Below are positions 1 to 5,024 of a DNA stretch of 6,958 nt, piece by piece (within the stretch, counting starts at the first letter, position 1; every line of letters starts with the position of its first letter). The DNA lies in the NCBI GenBank assembly GCA_019312705.1, contig JAFDCW010000451.1, positions 1-6,958 on the forward strand. The letters run 5' to 3'. This stretch comes from Deltaproteobacteria bacterium. GTDB taxonomy: Bacteria > Myxococcota > Polyangia > Polyangiales > B10-G4. The position numbers and the translations under genes were made by a program. The notes beneath the pieces are model-generated. The model made no database searches. It saw only the letters and a list, made by a program, of their open reading frames with translations, and was not told the DNA's origin.

Positions 1-19
1 CGCGAAATGTCACGTTAAT

Positions 20-39
20 GTGGCACCGATCGTGGCCAC
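20..39. other. imperfect palindrome in the left-edge non-coding stretch
   Basis: Outer arms GTGGC and GCCAC enclose a GATC-centred core, and 16 of 20 positions agree with the reverse complement. The rest of positions 1-183 shows no convincing gene. One + frame is open from the edge to a TAA at 59-61, which is too short to judge as the tail of a neighbouring gene. The element could be an operator or the stem of a terminator for something to the left. No T-tract follows it, so neither role is established. Confidence 0.25.
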
Positions 40-140
40 TGCCGTAGCCGGATCCTCTTAAGCAGCCACCACCCCTCGATCGTTTGGGGTCGTTCGCGGG
101 CGATTTGAAGGCCTCATTCGGGGCCCGTGAGTTTTCGTTG

Positions 141-157
141 CGCCCCCCCCGGGGGCG
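141..157 (+). other. C8G5 hairpin just upstream of the HAD hydrolase start
   Basis: A run of eight C followed by five G, flanked by CG on both sides, can fold into a 7-bp stem with a three-base loop. It lies 26 bases before the preferred ATG of the hydrolase gene, so it would sit in the 5' untranslated region. It suggests that the GTG at 127, which would translate through the hairpin, is not the true start. A homopolymeric C run of this length can also slip during replication or sequencing. No function is claimed. Confidence 0.4.
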
Positions 158-183
158 AAGGGCATGCTGCGCGCCCGGCGTCC

Positions 184-1029
184 ATGGACCTCGACTGCAT
201 CATCCTCGATTTCGACGGCACCTTCACCGACGTGGAGAAGGAAGCCGTGCCCTTCCTCGAGGCGTACCGCGACGAGTTCGCGAGCGTCGTTGGAGCTGAT
301 GCAGCCCGGGATTGGGATGAGGTTGCCGGCGAGATCGGCAAGACCCCGGACCAGTTTGGCTGGCTCTTCGAAGGGCGGATCGTCGCCCCGTCCCACGCCG
401 ACCCCTACATCATGGCCACCTCGACGGCCCAGAAGCTCCTCGATGACCGCGAGGCCTTCGTGGACCCGGCGGAACGGCGCACCTTCCTCGAAGGCATCTT
501 CCGGCGGAACTACCCGAAGGCCGCGAATGTTTTTCGCCCGGACGCCAAGGACGTGGTCGAGACACTGCTCGGGACCGACGTGCCGGTCTACGTCGTCACC
601 AACAGCCTCACCGACGCCGTCGAGGCCAAGCTCGACGACCTCGCCCCGAAGGGCCGGGACAAGCTCAAGGTCTTCGGCAACGCGCGGAAGTACGTCATCG
701 CGGAGCCCGAGGGAGAGATCGGGGCCTTCGGGGACGTGCCCGAGTCCCTCGACCTGCCCGGCCTCGAGCGCCCCATCTACTTGCGCCGCGGCATCTACTG
801 GGACGTCCTGACCACGGTCCTTACCGAGGTGGGGGCGGCGCCCGAGCGCACCCTCGTCGCCGGCGACATCTTCGAACTCGACCTCGCCCTCCCGGCGGCC
901 CTCGGCTTCCCCATCCATCTCGTCGCGCGACCGGGTACGCCCAGCTACGAGCGCAACGCGGTGACGGCCCACGCGAAGGGCGCCGTGAGCGAAGACCTCA
1001 CGTCGGTCGCGACGCGAGTTCGCGGCTGA
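184..1029 (+). CDS. HAD-superfamily hydrolase (phosphatase-like)
   Basis: This encodes a 281-residue soluble protein with the full set of haloacid dehalogenase motifs. Motif I is DFDGTFTD at residues 9-16, where Asp9 is the expected nucleophile and Asp11 the acid/base. Motif II is the Thr/Ser in VVTNS (Thr139-Ser141). Motif IV is GDIFELD, with Asp228 and Asp233 as the expected Mg2+ ligands. The motif III lysine or arginine lies in the 165-210 region but cannot be assigned with certainty. The long insert after motif I (about residues 17-130) is the usual place for a C1-type helical cap. The family hydrolyses phosphate esters through an aspartyl-phosphate; the substrate cannot be read from sequence. 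The ATG at 184 was chosen because it puts motif I at the usual distance from the N-terminus. An in-frame GTG at 127 would add 19 low-complexity residues. Neither start has a good Shine-Dalgarno at normal spacing. No operon partner is evident, since the next gene is over 200 bases away. Confidence 0.85.
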   Translation: MDLDCIILDFDGTFTDVEKEAVPFLEAYRDEFASVVGADAARDWDEVAGEIGKTPDQFGWLFEGRIVAPSHADPYIMATSTAQKLLDDREAFVDPAERRTFLEGIFRRNYPKAANVFRPDAKDVVETLLGTDVPVYVVTNSLTDAVEAKLDDLAPKGRDKLKVFGNARKYVIAEPEGEIGAFGDVPESLDLPGLERPIYLRRGIYWDVLTTVLTEVGAAPERTLVAGDIFELDLALPAALGFPIHLVARPGTPSYERNAVTAHAKGAVSEDLTSVATRVRG

Positions 1030-1075
1030 ACGTCGGGTGCACGAAGCTCATCGACGCGCATTCCGTGGGGGCGGG

Positions 1076-1090
1076 GTTCGAAGATCGAAC
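1076..1090. promoter_or_regulatory. perfect 15-bp palindrome, possible operator
   Basis: GTTCGA and TCGAAC are separated by AGA, giving a perfect inverted repeat in the spacer between the HAD gene and the YfaP-like gene. Its size and symmetry are like those of a dimeric repressor site, and GTTC/GAAC half-sites recall LexA boxes in several phyla. The 3-base spacer does not match a LexA consensus I can name. A second, weaker structure follows at 1202-1236, where arms CGCTCTC and GAGAGCG enclose an inner CGAA/TTCG pair. Regulatory function is inference. Confidence 0.3.
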
Positions 1091-1108
1091 ACGGCTTAGG
1101 AGACAGTC

Positions 1109-1231
1109 ATGGCCAGCAGACCGTCGTCATCACCGCCATCCAGGCGCAGAGGCCGTGAGGCTGGACGCTACGGGTGCGATTCGGCGCCCGTCGTCCCGCT
1201 CCGCTCTCGAACGGAACAATTCGGGTCCTGA
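1109..1231 (+). CDS. doubtful small ORF with good ribosome binding site
   Basis: This is a 40-codon ORF whose ATG sits 6 bases after GGAG in TTAGGAGACAGTCATG, the best Shine-Dalgarno spacing in the left half of the window. The product would be basic and Ser/Pro/Arg-rich at the N-terminus (MASRPSSSPPSRRRGR), with no recognisable domain, signal peptide or membrane segment. It ends 20 bases before the GTG of the next gene. It could be a leader peptide or a chance ORF; the composition is typical of unconstrained reading of GC-rich DNA. It is recorded only because of the ribosome binding site. Confidence 0.2.
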   Translation: MASRPSSSPPSRRRGREAGRYGCDSAPVVPLRSRTEQFGS

Positions 1232-1251
1232 GAGCGTAGGCTGTAAAGACG

Positions 1252-2487
1252 GTGGACGATAAGCGCTTCATCTATGCGGCTGTTGGGCTTCTTTTCGTCG
1301 CCTTTGCCTGTGTCGGGACGGGGGCGTTCGTCGCGGTCCTCGGGTTCGGCGCGTATGCGGCGACCCAGCAGGGGCCCGGAGGGGCTGGAGGGCCGGGAGG
1401 ACCAGGAGGGCTGCCGGGCTTCGAGTTTCCGTGGGCCGACGACGGTGACCCTGTCGGTCACGTTCCGTCCGTGGACCCGGGGGGCCAGAACAGCCAAGAG
1501 GCCATCGCCCAGATGCGCCGCCGGTATCGGCCCGGGCCCCACGTCGAGGTCGAGGGCATGCTGCCGTCGGGGCGCCTCGCGGTTCAGCAGATAGGTCAGG
1601 GGGCCCGGGACGGACGGACCGTCGACACGCCGTGGATCGTCGGCGGAGCCGAGCTGCATGGGACCGCCGCACCGTCCGCATCGCCCGCAACGCCCGCGCG
1701 GCCATCGCTCACGTTCCGCGGGCCGGACCAACCCTTCACGGTCTTGGCGGGTGTCCCCCTGCGCTTGCCGCTGCGCGCCGACCCCGGCTCCGGCGCCGAT
1801 ACCGACGTGTCCGGGCTCTACATCGCCTTCCACGATTACCCGGGGCACTTCTTCCTGCCGGCCAGCGTCGACACCGAGCTCGGCACGATGCGCGTCACGG
1901 GGGTCGAGGACGCGGAGGTCGTCTTCGGTCTCGACGCGGCGCTGGCTCCGAACGGCGAGGCCATCGTCGGTTCGCCCCGGGACGTCGTCATGTACGTCGC
2001 CGCGGTCGACCACGAAGGTCGCGTGTCCCCCTACGTGCAGCGCACCCTGCGCATCATGCCGGTGGGCACCGGCGACGTCGAAGTGACGCTCACTATGACG
2101 CGCTCCACTGACCTCGACCTCTACGTCATCGATCCCGGCGGCACGGTCGTCTACTACGCCAATACCTCGGCAGCGAGCGGCGGCCACCTCGACCTCGACG
2201 CGAACGCCGCGTGTTCGAGCAATATGGGGGTCGACAACGAGCACGTCTATTGGCCTGCGGGAGCTGCGCCGGCCGGCACATACACAGTTCGGGTGGCCAA
2301 CTTCGAGAGTTGCATCGGCGGCGGGGAGGTCGACTACCGGTCGATGCCGACGGATCAGCCGCGGTGGTGCCAGCAGGTGGTGGAGTTCGAGGTAGAGCCG
2401 TGTGAGGGCGCGGGTGGAGGCGGCGGTGCGGGTGGTGGTGTGCCGATACCGTCGGGGCCGATTGGGACGCCGGGGCAGATCTTGTAA
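1252..2487 (+). CDS. membrane-anchored/exported protein with YfaP (DUF2135)-like C-terminal domain
   Basis: This 411-residue protein starts at GTG. Residues 6-37 form one long hydrophobic stretch after a short charged N-terminus, consistent with a signal anchor or uncleaved signal. Cys20 sits in FAC, a poor lipobox, so a lipoprotein is unlikely but not excluded. A Gly/Pro-rich linker (41-56) follows. The middle (about 155-272) looks like an all-beta domain. Residues 275-384 carry the pattern I associate with YfaP/DUF2135 domains: DLDLYVIDPGG (287-297), SGGHLDLDANAAC, then EHVYWPAGAAPAGTYTVRV. Four cysteines (321, 354, 373, 384) are all in this domain and could form two disulfides in an oxidising compartment. 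The tail is Gly-rich. Similar domains occur in secreted or surface proteins of Gram-negative predators and enterobacteria; their biochemical role is not known. The ribosome binding site is weak and no better in-frame start exists nearby. A hexamer array begins 15 bases after the stop. Confidence 0.75.
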   Translation: MDDKRFIYAAVGLLFVAFACVGTGAFVAVLGFGAYAATQQGPGGAGGPGGPGGLPGFEFPWADDGDPVGHVPSVDPGGQNSQEAIAQMRRRYRPGPHVEVEGMLPSGRLAVQQIGQGARDGRTVDTPWIVGGAELHGTAAPSASPATPARPSLTFRGPDQPFTVLAGVPLRLPLRADPGSGADTDVSGLYIAFHDYPGHFFLPASVDTELGTMRVTGVEDAEVVFGLDAALAPNGEAIVGSPRDVVMYVAAVDHEGRVSPYVQRTLRIMPVGTGDVEVTLTMTRSTDLDLYVIDPGGTVVYYANTSAASGGHLDLDANAACSSNMGVDNEHVYWPAGAAPAGTYTVRVANFESCIGGGEVDYRSMPTDQPRWCQQVVEFEVEPCEGAGGGGGAGGGVPIPSGPIGTPGQIL

Positions 2488-2502
2488 CCTCCAGGGTCGT
2501 CG

Positions 2503-2622
2503 CCGTTCCCGTTCCCGTTCCCGTTCCCGTTCCCGTTCCCGTTCCCGTTCCCGTTCCCGTTCCCGTTCCCGTTCCCGTTCCCGTTCCCGTTCCCGTTCCC
2601 GTTCCCGTTCGCGTTCGCGTTC
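2503..2622. repeat. hexanucleotide tandem array, about 20 units, G-quadruplex-prone on the - strand
   Basis: Eighteen perfect consecutive copies of CCGTTC (2503-2610) are followed by two GCGTTC variants (2611-2622). The - strand reads GGGAAC repeatedly, so 17 GGG tracts are spaced exactly three bases apart (AAC), enough for four consecutive canonical three-tier quadruplexes. The + strand has matching CCC tracts. No frame on either strand contains a stop, so all six would encode dipeptide repeats: Pro-Phe, Arg-Ser and Val-Pro on +, Asn-Gly, Gly-Thr and Arg-Glu on -. It starts 15 bases after the stop of the YfaP-like gene. Perfect identity of units implies recent expansion or ongoing slippage. 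Confidence 0.97.
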
Positions 2623-2848
2623 CCCTGGCCGCGTGACGGCTCTTCATCGCTGCGCTCGAACTCGCCGACGATGCGCGTAGGGCGAGATTGCTCCTTCGCT
2701 CGGGGCGCCTTGACGATGCCACCGTGCTCGGCCGCGTAAAGGCTCGGTCCGCCGAGGCGGCGGACGCGCCCGGCTACGCCGGCTGAAGGCCTTGACTCGG
2801 CCTGTGCGCGGTGGCGCGGGGGCGGCTTCACGAGCGAAGGAGCTCCAA
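2623..2848. other. spacer between hexamer array and first four-helix gene, no supported gene
   Basis: There is no convincing coding region here. The - strand stays open from this stretch through the array, and its reading around 2640-2730 (for example IVGEFERSDEEP) has a mixed charged composition. It lacks a recognised domain and a ribosome binding site, so a decayed gene end is possible but unproven. Short hairpins occur: CTCGG/CCGAG at 2743-2756 and CCGGC/GCCGG at 2770-2782. The last bases supply the ribosome binding site of the downstream gene, and any promoter for it should lie here. I cannot point to convincing -35 and -10 boxes. Confidence 0.4.
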
Positions 2849-3175
2849 ATGCAGAACTTTCAGTGTTACCAACTATGTCTGAGTGCGGTTCGGATGGTGC
2901 GGCCGTTGATCGAGCGCATCGAAGTCCATGACCGGGATCTCGGGCGGCAGTTGAGGAGGTGCCTTACCAGCGTTCCTCTCAACACGGCCGAAGGCAGCGA
3001 GTCTGCCGGCAGGAACCGGCAGGCGAGATATGCCAACGCGATGGGGTCGGCGCGGGAGTCGAGGGCTTGTCTGGAGACGGCCGAGGCTCTCGGCTACCTG
3101 GACCCTGAGGACCTGCCCGAGGCGGTCGATAGACTCGACCACATCGTCGCGGTTCTCTTCAAGCTTCGCCGATAG
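2849..3175 (+). CDS. four-helix bundle protein (23S rRNA-intervening-sequence / Avd-like family)
   Basis: This is a 108-residue all-helical protein. The family signature is clear: RQLRRCLTSVPLNTAEG (residues 33-49) corresponds to the conserved L..QLRRA..SIP.NIAEG segment. It is followed by Arg/Gln-rich helix 3 with RYANAMGSARESRACLE (60-76), matching the Y...ALGS..E....L motif, and a C-terminal helix starting near DLPEAVDRLD. Family members occur as ORFs inside 23S rRNA intervening sequences, as free-standing genes, and as Avd, the pentameric accessory protein of diversity-generating retroelements. Most free-standing members have no known function. The ATG at 2849 is supported by AAGGAG at 2837-2842, six bases upstream; a start at 2792 would add 19 unrelated residues. 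No reverse transcriptase or variable/template repeat pair is in the window. It is convergent with a second, distant paralogue 44 bases downstream. Nucleic-acid binding is plausible, given the many arginines in helices 2-3, but is inference. Confidence 0.9.
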   Translation: MQNFQCYQLCLSAVRMVRPLIERIEVHDRDLGRQLRRCLTSVPLNTAEGSESAGRNRQARYANAMGSARESRACLETAEALGYLDPEDLPEAVDRLDHIVAVLFKLRR

Positions 3176-3184
3176 GAGAGACGG

Positions 3185-3211
3185 ACCCGGAGGGCATTGC
3201 GCCCTCCGGGT
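3185..3211. terminator. 11-bp stem hairpin between convergent four-helix genes, probable bidirectional terminator
   Basis: Arms ACCCGGAGGGC and GCCCTCCGGGT pair perfectly over 11 bp around the five-base loop ATTGC. It begins 10 bases after the stop of the + gene and ends 9 bases before the stop of the - gene, the ideal place for a shared terminator. No U-tract follows on either side, so it may act as a Rho-assisted or 3'-end-protecting stem. A second small hairpin, GGCGC/GCGCC at 3215-3227, has the TAA stop codon of the - gene as its three-base loop. Confidence 0.6.
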
Positions 3212-3219
3212 TAGGGCGC

Positions 3220-3540
3220 TTAGCGCCTCACCATCGCGGTCAGCATCGCGGCGATAGCCGCGCCGTGTTCGCGGACTTCGTCGACTGGGAGGCTTTCGCC
3301 GATGGCCGCGCCGAGTTCGAAGAGGGCGACCGTCTCGACCGCCGAGCCCCGGGCGATCTCGTAGTGCTTCTTACGCATCGGCTTGGACGACATTGTGCAG
3401 CCTTCGGCGATGTTGGCTCCCACCGAGAGACTTGCTCGCTTCACTTGGTCGCGGAGCGCCGAGTTCAGGGGCAGATTCCCATAAACGATCCGAGCCAGCT
3501 GCAGCGAGCGCTGAAAGACTCGGAGATTGTGGTGAACCAT
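3220..3540 (-). CDS. second four-helix bundle protein (23S rRNA-intervening-sequence / Avd-like family)
   Basis: This is a 106-residue all-helical protein of the same family. It opens with NLRVFQRSLQLARIVY (5-20), the usual helix 1 pattern. The core is RDQVKRASLSVGANIAEG (30-47), then MRKKHYEIARGSAVET (55-70) with the conserved aromatic and GS..E positions, and a C-terminal helix ending MVRR. It resembles its convergent neighbour only in these family positions, so the pair is not a recent tandem duplication. The ATG at 3540 was chosen because helix 1 then begins at the usual place; it has no Shine-Dalgarno. An in-frame ATG at 3567 would add MKTEHSSPP but lies inside the arm of a long perfect hairpin. 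It shares its strand with the aminotransferase gene 202 bases upstream, so read-through transcription is possible. Function is unknown; a hetero-oligomer with the neighbouring protein is a guess from the pairing. Confidence 0.85.
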   Translation of the reverse strand: MVHHNLRVFQRSLQLARIVYGNLPLNSALRDQVKRASLSVGANIAEGCTMSSKPMRKKHYEIARGSAVETVALFELGAAIGESLPVDEVREHGAAIAAMLTAMVRR

Positions 3541-3554
3541 CGGAGGACTGGAGT

Positions 3555-3622
3555 GTTCTGTTTTCATGGCGGCAGGCCCTTTCAAAGGCGAAGCCAAGGG
3601 CCTGCCGCCATGAAAACAGAAC
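3555..3622. repeat. 27-bp perfect inverted repeat with 14-base loop
   Basis: Positions 3555-3581 are exactly complementary to 3596-3622. The 14-base interior contains a further GGC/GCC stem with a GAA loop (3587-3595), that is GCGAAGC, a heptamer known as an exceptionally stable DNA mini-hairpin. The whole 68-base element therefore folds into one long stem with a side bulge (TCAAA) near the tip. It sits 15 bases upstream of the preferred start of the - strand four-helix gene, and its arm contains an alternative ATG. Possible roles are a REP- or MITE-like mobile palindrome, a terminator for the aminotransferase transcript, or a 5' leader structure controlling the four-helix gene. No T-tract follows, which weakens the terminator reading. 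Confidence 0.9.
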
Positions 3623-3651
3623 GCGGTCGTCCAATCTGAACTCGGCCGCAC

Positions 3652-3681
3652 CCGTTCCCGTTCCCGAGTCCGTTCTCGTAC
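3652..3681. repeat. short decayed copy of the CCGTTC hexamer array
   Basis: Five six-base units in register read CCGTTC, CCGTTC, CCGAGT, CCGTTC, TCGTAC. This is the same motif and orientation as the long array at 2503-2622, in a degenerate state. It sits on the far side of the two four-helix genes, so the pair is bracketed by direct repeats of one motif. An 8-bp inverted pair, GGTCGTCC (3625-3632) and GGACGACC (3690-3697), encloses it. Three perfect units among five are unlikely by chance, although GC-rich DNA raises the background. Confidence 0.7.
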
Positions 3682-3742
3682 TTGCGGTCGGACGACCTGC
3701 CGGCGGCCACCAGGCCCTCCGGGCTTTGCCTCGGACGTGCCC

Positions 3743-4939
3743 TCAGACCGCGCGAACCGCTGCGTCGACCGCTTCGAGGACGAGGCCGACTTCGTCGATG
3801 GCGTTGGGCCAGTGGGGCGAGAAGCGTAGGCGGCCGTCGGGGGTGCTGGCGCTGACGCCGCGGGATGCGAGGGCGCGATTGAGTTTGATGACGTCGACGC
3901 CGGCGGGGGGCAGTACCGAGAGAGAGCCGGACCGGGACGAGGCAAGGGGTGAGCGCAGGGAACGGAAGCCGCGGTCTTCGAGGCCTTCTTCGAGGGCGTC
4001 GTGGTAGGCCTGCACATGGGCGAGGATGGTCGGCGTGCCGATCTGTTCGATGAGGTCGATCGCCGCCTCGAGGGCGTAGCAGCCGACAGCGTTGGTCGAG
4101 CCTATCTCGAGGAAGTCGATGCTGCTTCGAACCCGCCGCGAATAGTCGAGGTGGCCCGGGCCTTCCACCAGGAACGAGACAGGGTCCTCGTGACTGAGCC
4201 ATCCGGCGACGTGGGGCCGCAGCTTTGCGGCGCGTTCGGGGCGAGCGTAGAGATAGCCGACACCTTCGAGACCCATGAGCCACTTGTGGGCGCCGCCGGC
4301 GAAGTAGTCGACGCCGAGGGCATCGACATCGATGGGCGTTATGCCGACCGCTTGGATGCCATCGACGAAGAGCTCGGCGCCGGCGGCGTGGCAGGCCTCG
4401 GCCATCGCCGCGAGGGGCATTGAGAGGCCGGTCTGGAACTGCACGGCGCTCGTCGCCACCAATCGGGGCTCGCGGCGAAGGGCCTCCGCGAGGGCGGCGA
4501 TGCCTTCGTCGGGGTGCCGGGCGAAAGTGGTGAGCGGGATGCGATCGACCTCGAGGCCGTGGAGTCGCGCCGCCTGCTGCCACGCCGTCACGTTAGCTGG
4601 GAACTCCCCTTCGAAGACCAGCACCCGGTCTCCCGGTTCCCAGGGGAAACACAGGGCGACCGAGAGCACGCTGAAGCTGGTGCTCGGGGTGAGGGCGAGG
4701 TTGTCGCCTGTCGTGCCGATAAGGCGCCCGAGTTTGTCTTTGAGCAGCGCCCGTTGGGGGATCCATCGATGAATCGCCTCGAGGCCTTTCCTCGCGTAGT
4801 CGGCGACCACCTCCGCCGTCGCGGCCTGCACCGCCACCGAGGCGGGGCTCACGGCGGCGTGGTTTAGATAGGCGCGGGGCTCGAGCTCTGGGAAGAGGCT
4901 GCGATCTTCGAGGCGCGCCAGATACCGGGTGCCCGACAT
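3743..4939 (-). CDS. class V PLP-dependent aminotransferase family protein (NifS/isopenicillin-epimerase-like fold)
   Basis: This is a 398-residue fold-type I PLP enzyme of normal length. [10 protein letters not shown] (23-32) is the typical opening strand of the class. Ser/Thr residues in TPSTSFS (84-90) belong to the phosphate-binding region. VDGIQAVG (192-199) supplies Asp193, which pairs with the pyridine nitrogen, followed by the usual Gln. GGAHKWLMG contains Lys219, the expected Schiff-base lysine. The C-terminal domain has the usual [13 protein letters not shown] substrate-loop-like segment. The class includes cysteine desulfurases, selenocysteine lyases, kynureninase-like enzymes and isopenicillin N epimerase. 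No active-site cysteine loop is evident, so cysteine desulfurase is less likely than an epimerase- or lyase-type member; the substrate is undetermined. The ATG at 4939 ([10 protein letters not shown]) gives the family-typical N-terminus. An in-frame ATG at 5026 would add 29 arginine/serine-rich residues and run into pyrD. No Shine-Dalgarno precedes the chosen start, suggesting a leaderless or weakly initiated message. Confidence 0.92.
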   Translation of the reverse strand: MSGTRYLARLEDRSLFPELEPRAYLNHAAVSPASVAVQAATAEVVADYARKGLEAIHRWIPQRALLKDKLGRLIGTTGDNLALTPSTSFSVLSVALCFPWEPGDRVLVFEGEFPANVTAWQQAARLHGLEVDRIPLTTFARHPDEGIAALAEALRREPRLVATSAVQFQTGLSMPLAAMAEACHAAGAELFVDGIQAVGITPIDVDALGVDYFAGGAHKWLMGLEGVGYLYARPERAAKLRPHVAGWLSHEDPVSFLVEGPGHLDYSRRVRSSIDFLEIGSTNAVGCYALEAAIDLIEQIGTPTILAHVQAYHDALEEGLEDRGFRSLRSPLASSRSGSLSVLPPAGVDVIKLNRALASRGVSASTPDGRLRFSPHWPNAIDEVGLVLEAVDAAVRAV

Positions 4940-5024
4940 AGGCAGGGAGAATATCGAGGAAGCGACCAAGCGGCCAGACGGAAGCGAGTTTTCCGATCGA
5001 CGGCGAGTTGCTCTCCGGGGCAGC
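4940..5024. promoter_or_regulatory. divergent intergenic region between aminotransferase and pyrD
   Basis: This 85-base gap separates two divergent start codons, so promoters for both genes should lie in or overlap it. I see no confident -35/-10 pair on either strand and no pyrimidine-type attenuator or long hairpin upstream of pyrD. The only sequence near a ribosome binding site is GGGG at 5017-5020, four bases before the pyrD ATG. The assignment rests on gene orientation alone. Confidence 0.4.

Noticed and set aside
58..972. Long - strand ORF opposite the HAD hydrolase
   Set aside because: It is the antisense shadow; the + frame carries all the HAD motifs.
1071..1095. tRNA T-arm look-alike (GGTTCGAA)
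   Set aside because: There is no cloverleaf upstream and no acceptor stem or CCA. The bases are explained by the 15-bp palindrome.
1168..2244. Long - strand ORF of 358 codons opposite the YfaP-like gene
   Set aside because: It is the antisense shadow of a GC-rich gene. It is Arg/Gly/Asp-rich with no domain, whereas the + frame has a clear domain.
2503..2622. CRISPR array
   Set aside because: The unit is six bases with no spacers, and no cas gene is present.
2402..2680. + strand ORF with an Arg-Ser repeat resembling an SR protein
   Set aside because: It is a frame-shifted reading of the same array, beginning inside the YfaP-like gene, with no independent coding evidence.
2355..2831. - strand ORF with a long Asn-Gly dipeptide repeat
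   Set aside because: The repeat arises from the hexamer array, which is open in all six frames. The flanks overlap the end of the YfaP-like gene and show no domain or ribosome binding site.
3267..3639. + strand ORF opposite the second four-helix gene
   Set aside because: It is antisense to a gene with clear family motifs. It ends inside the inverted repeat, whose symmetry makes both strands read MKTE.
2849..3742. Diversity-generating retroelement
   Set aside because: Avd-like proteins are present, but there is no reverse transcriptase, no template/variable repeat pair and no C-type lectin target in the window.
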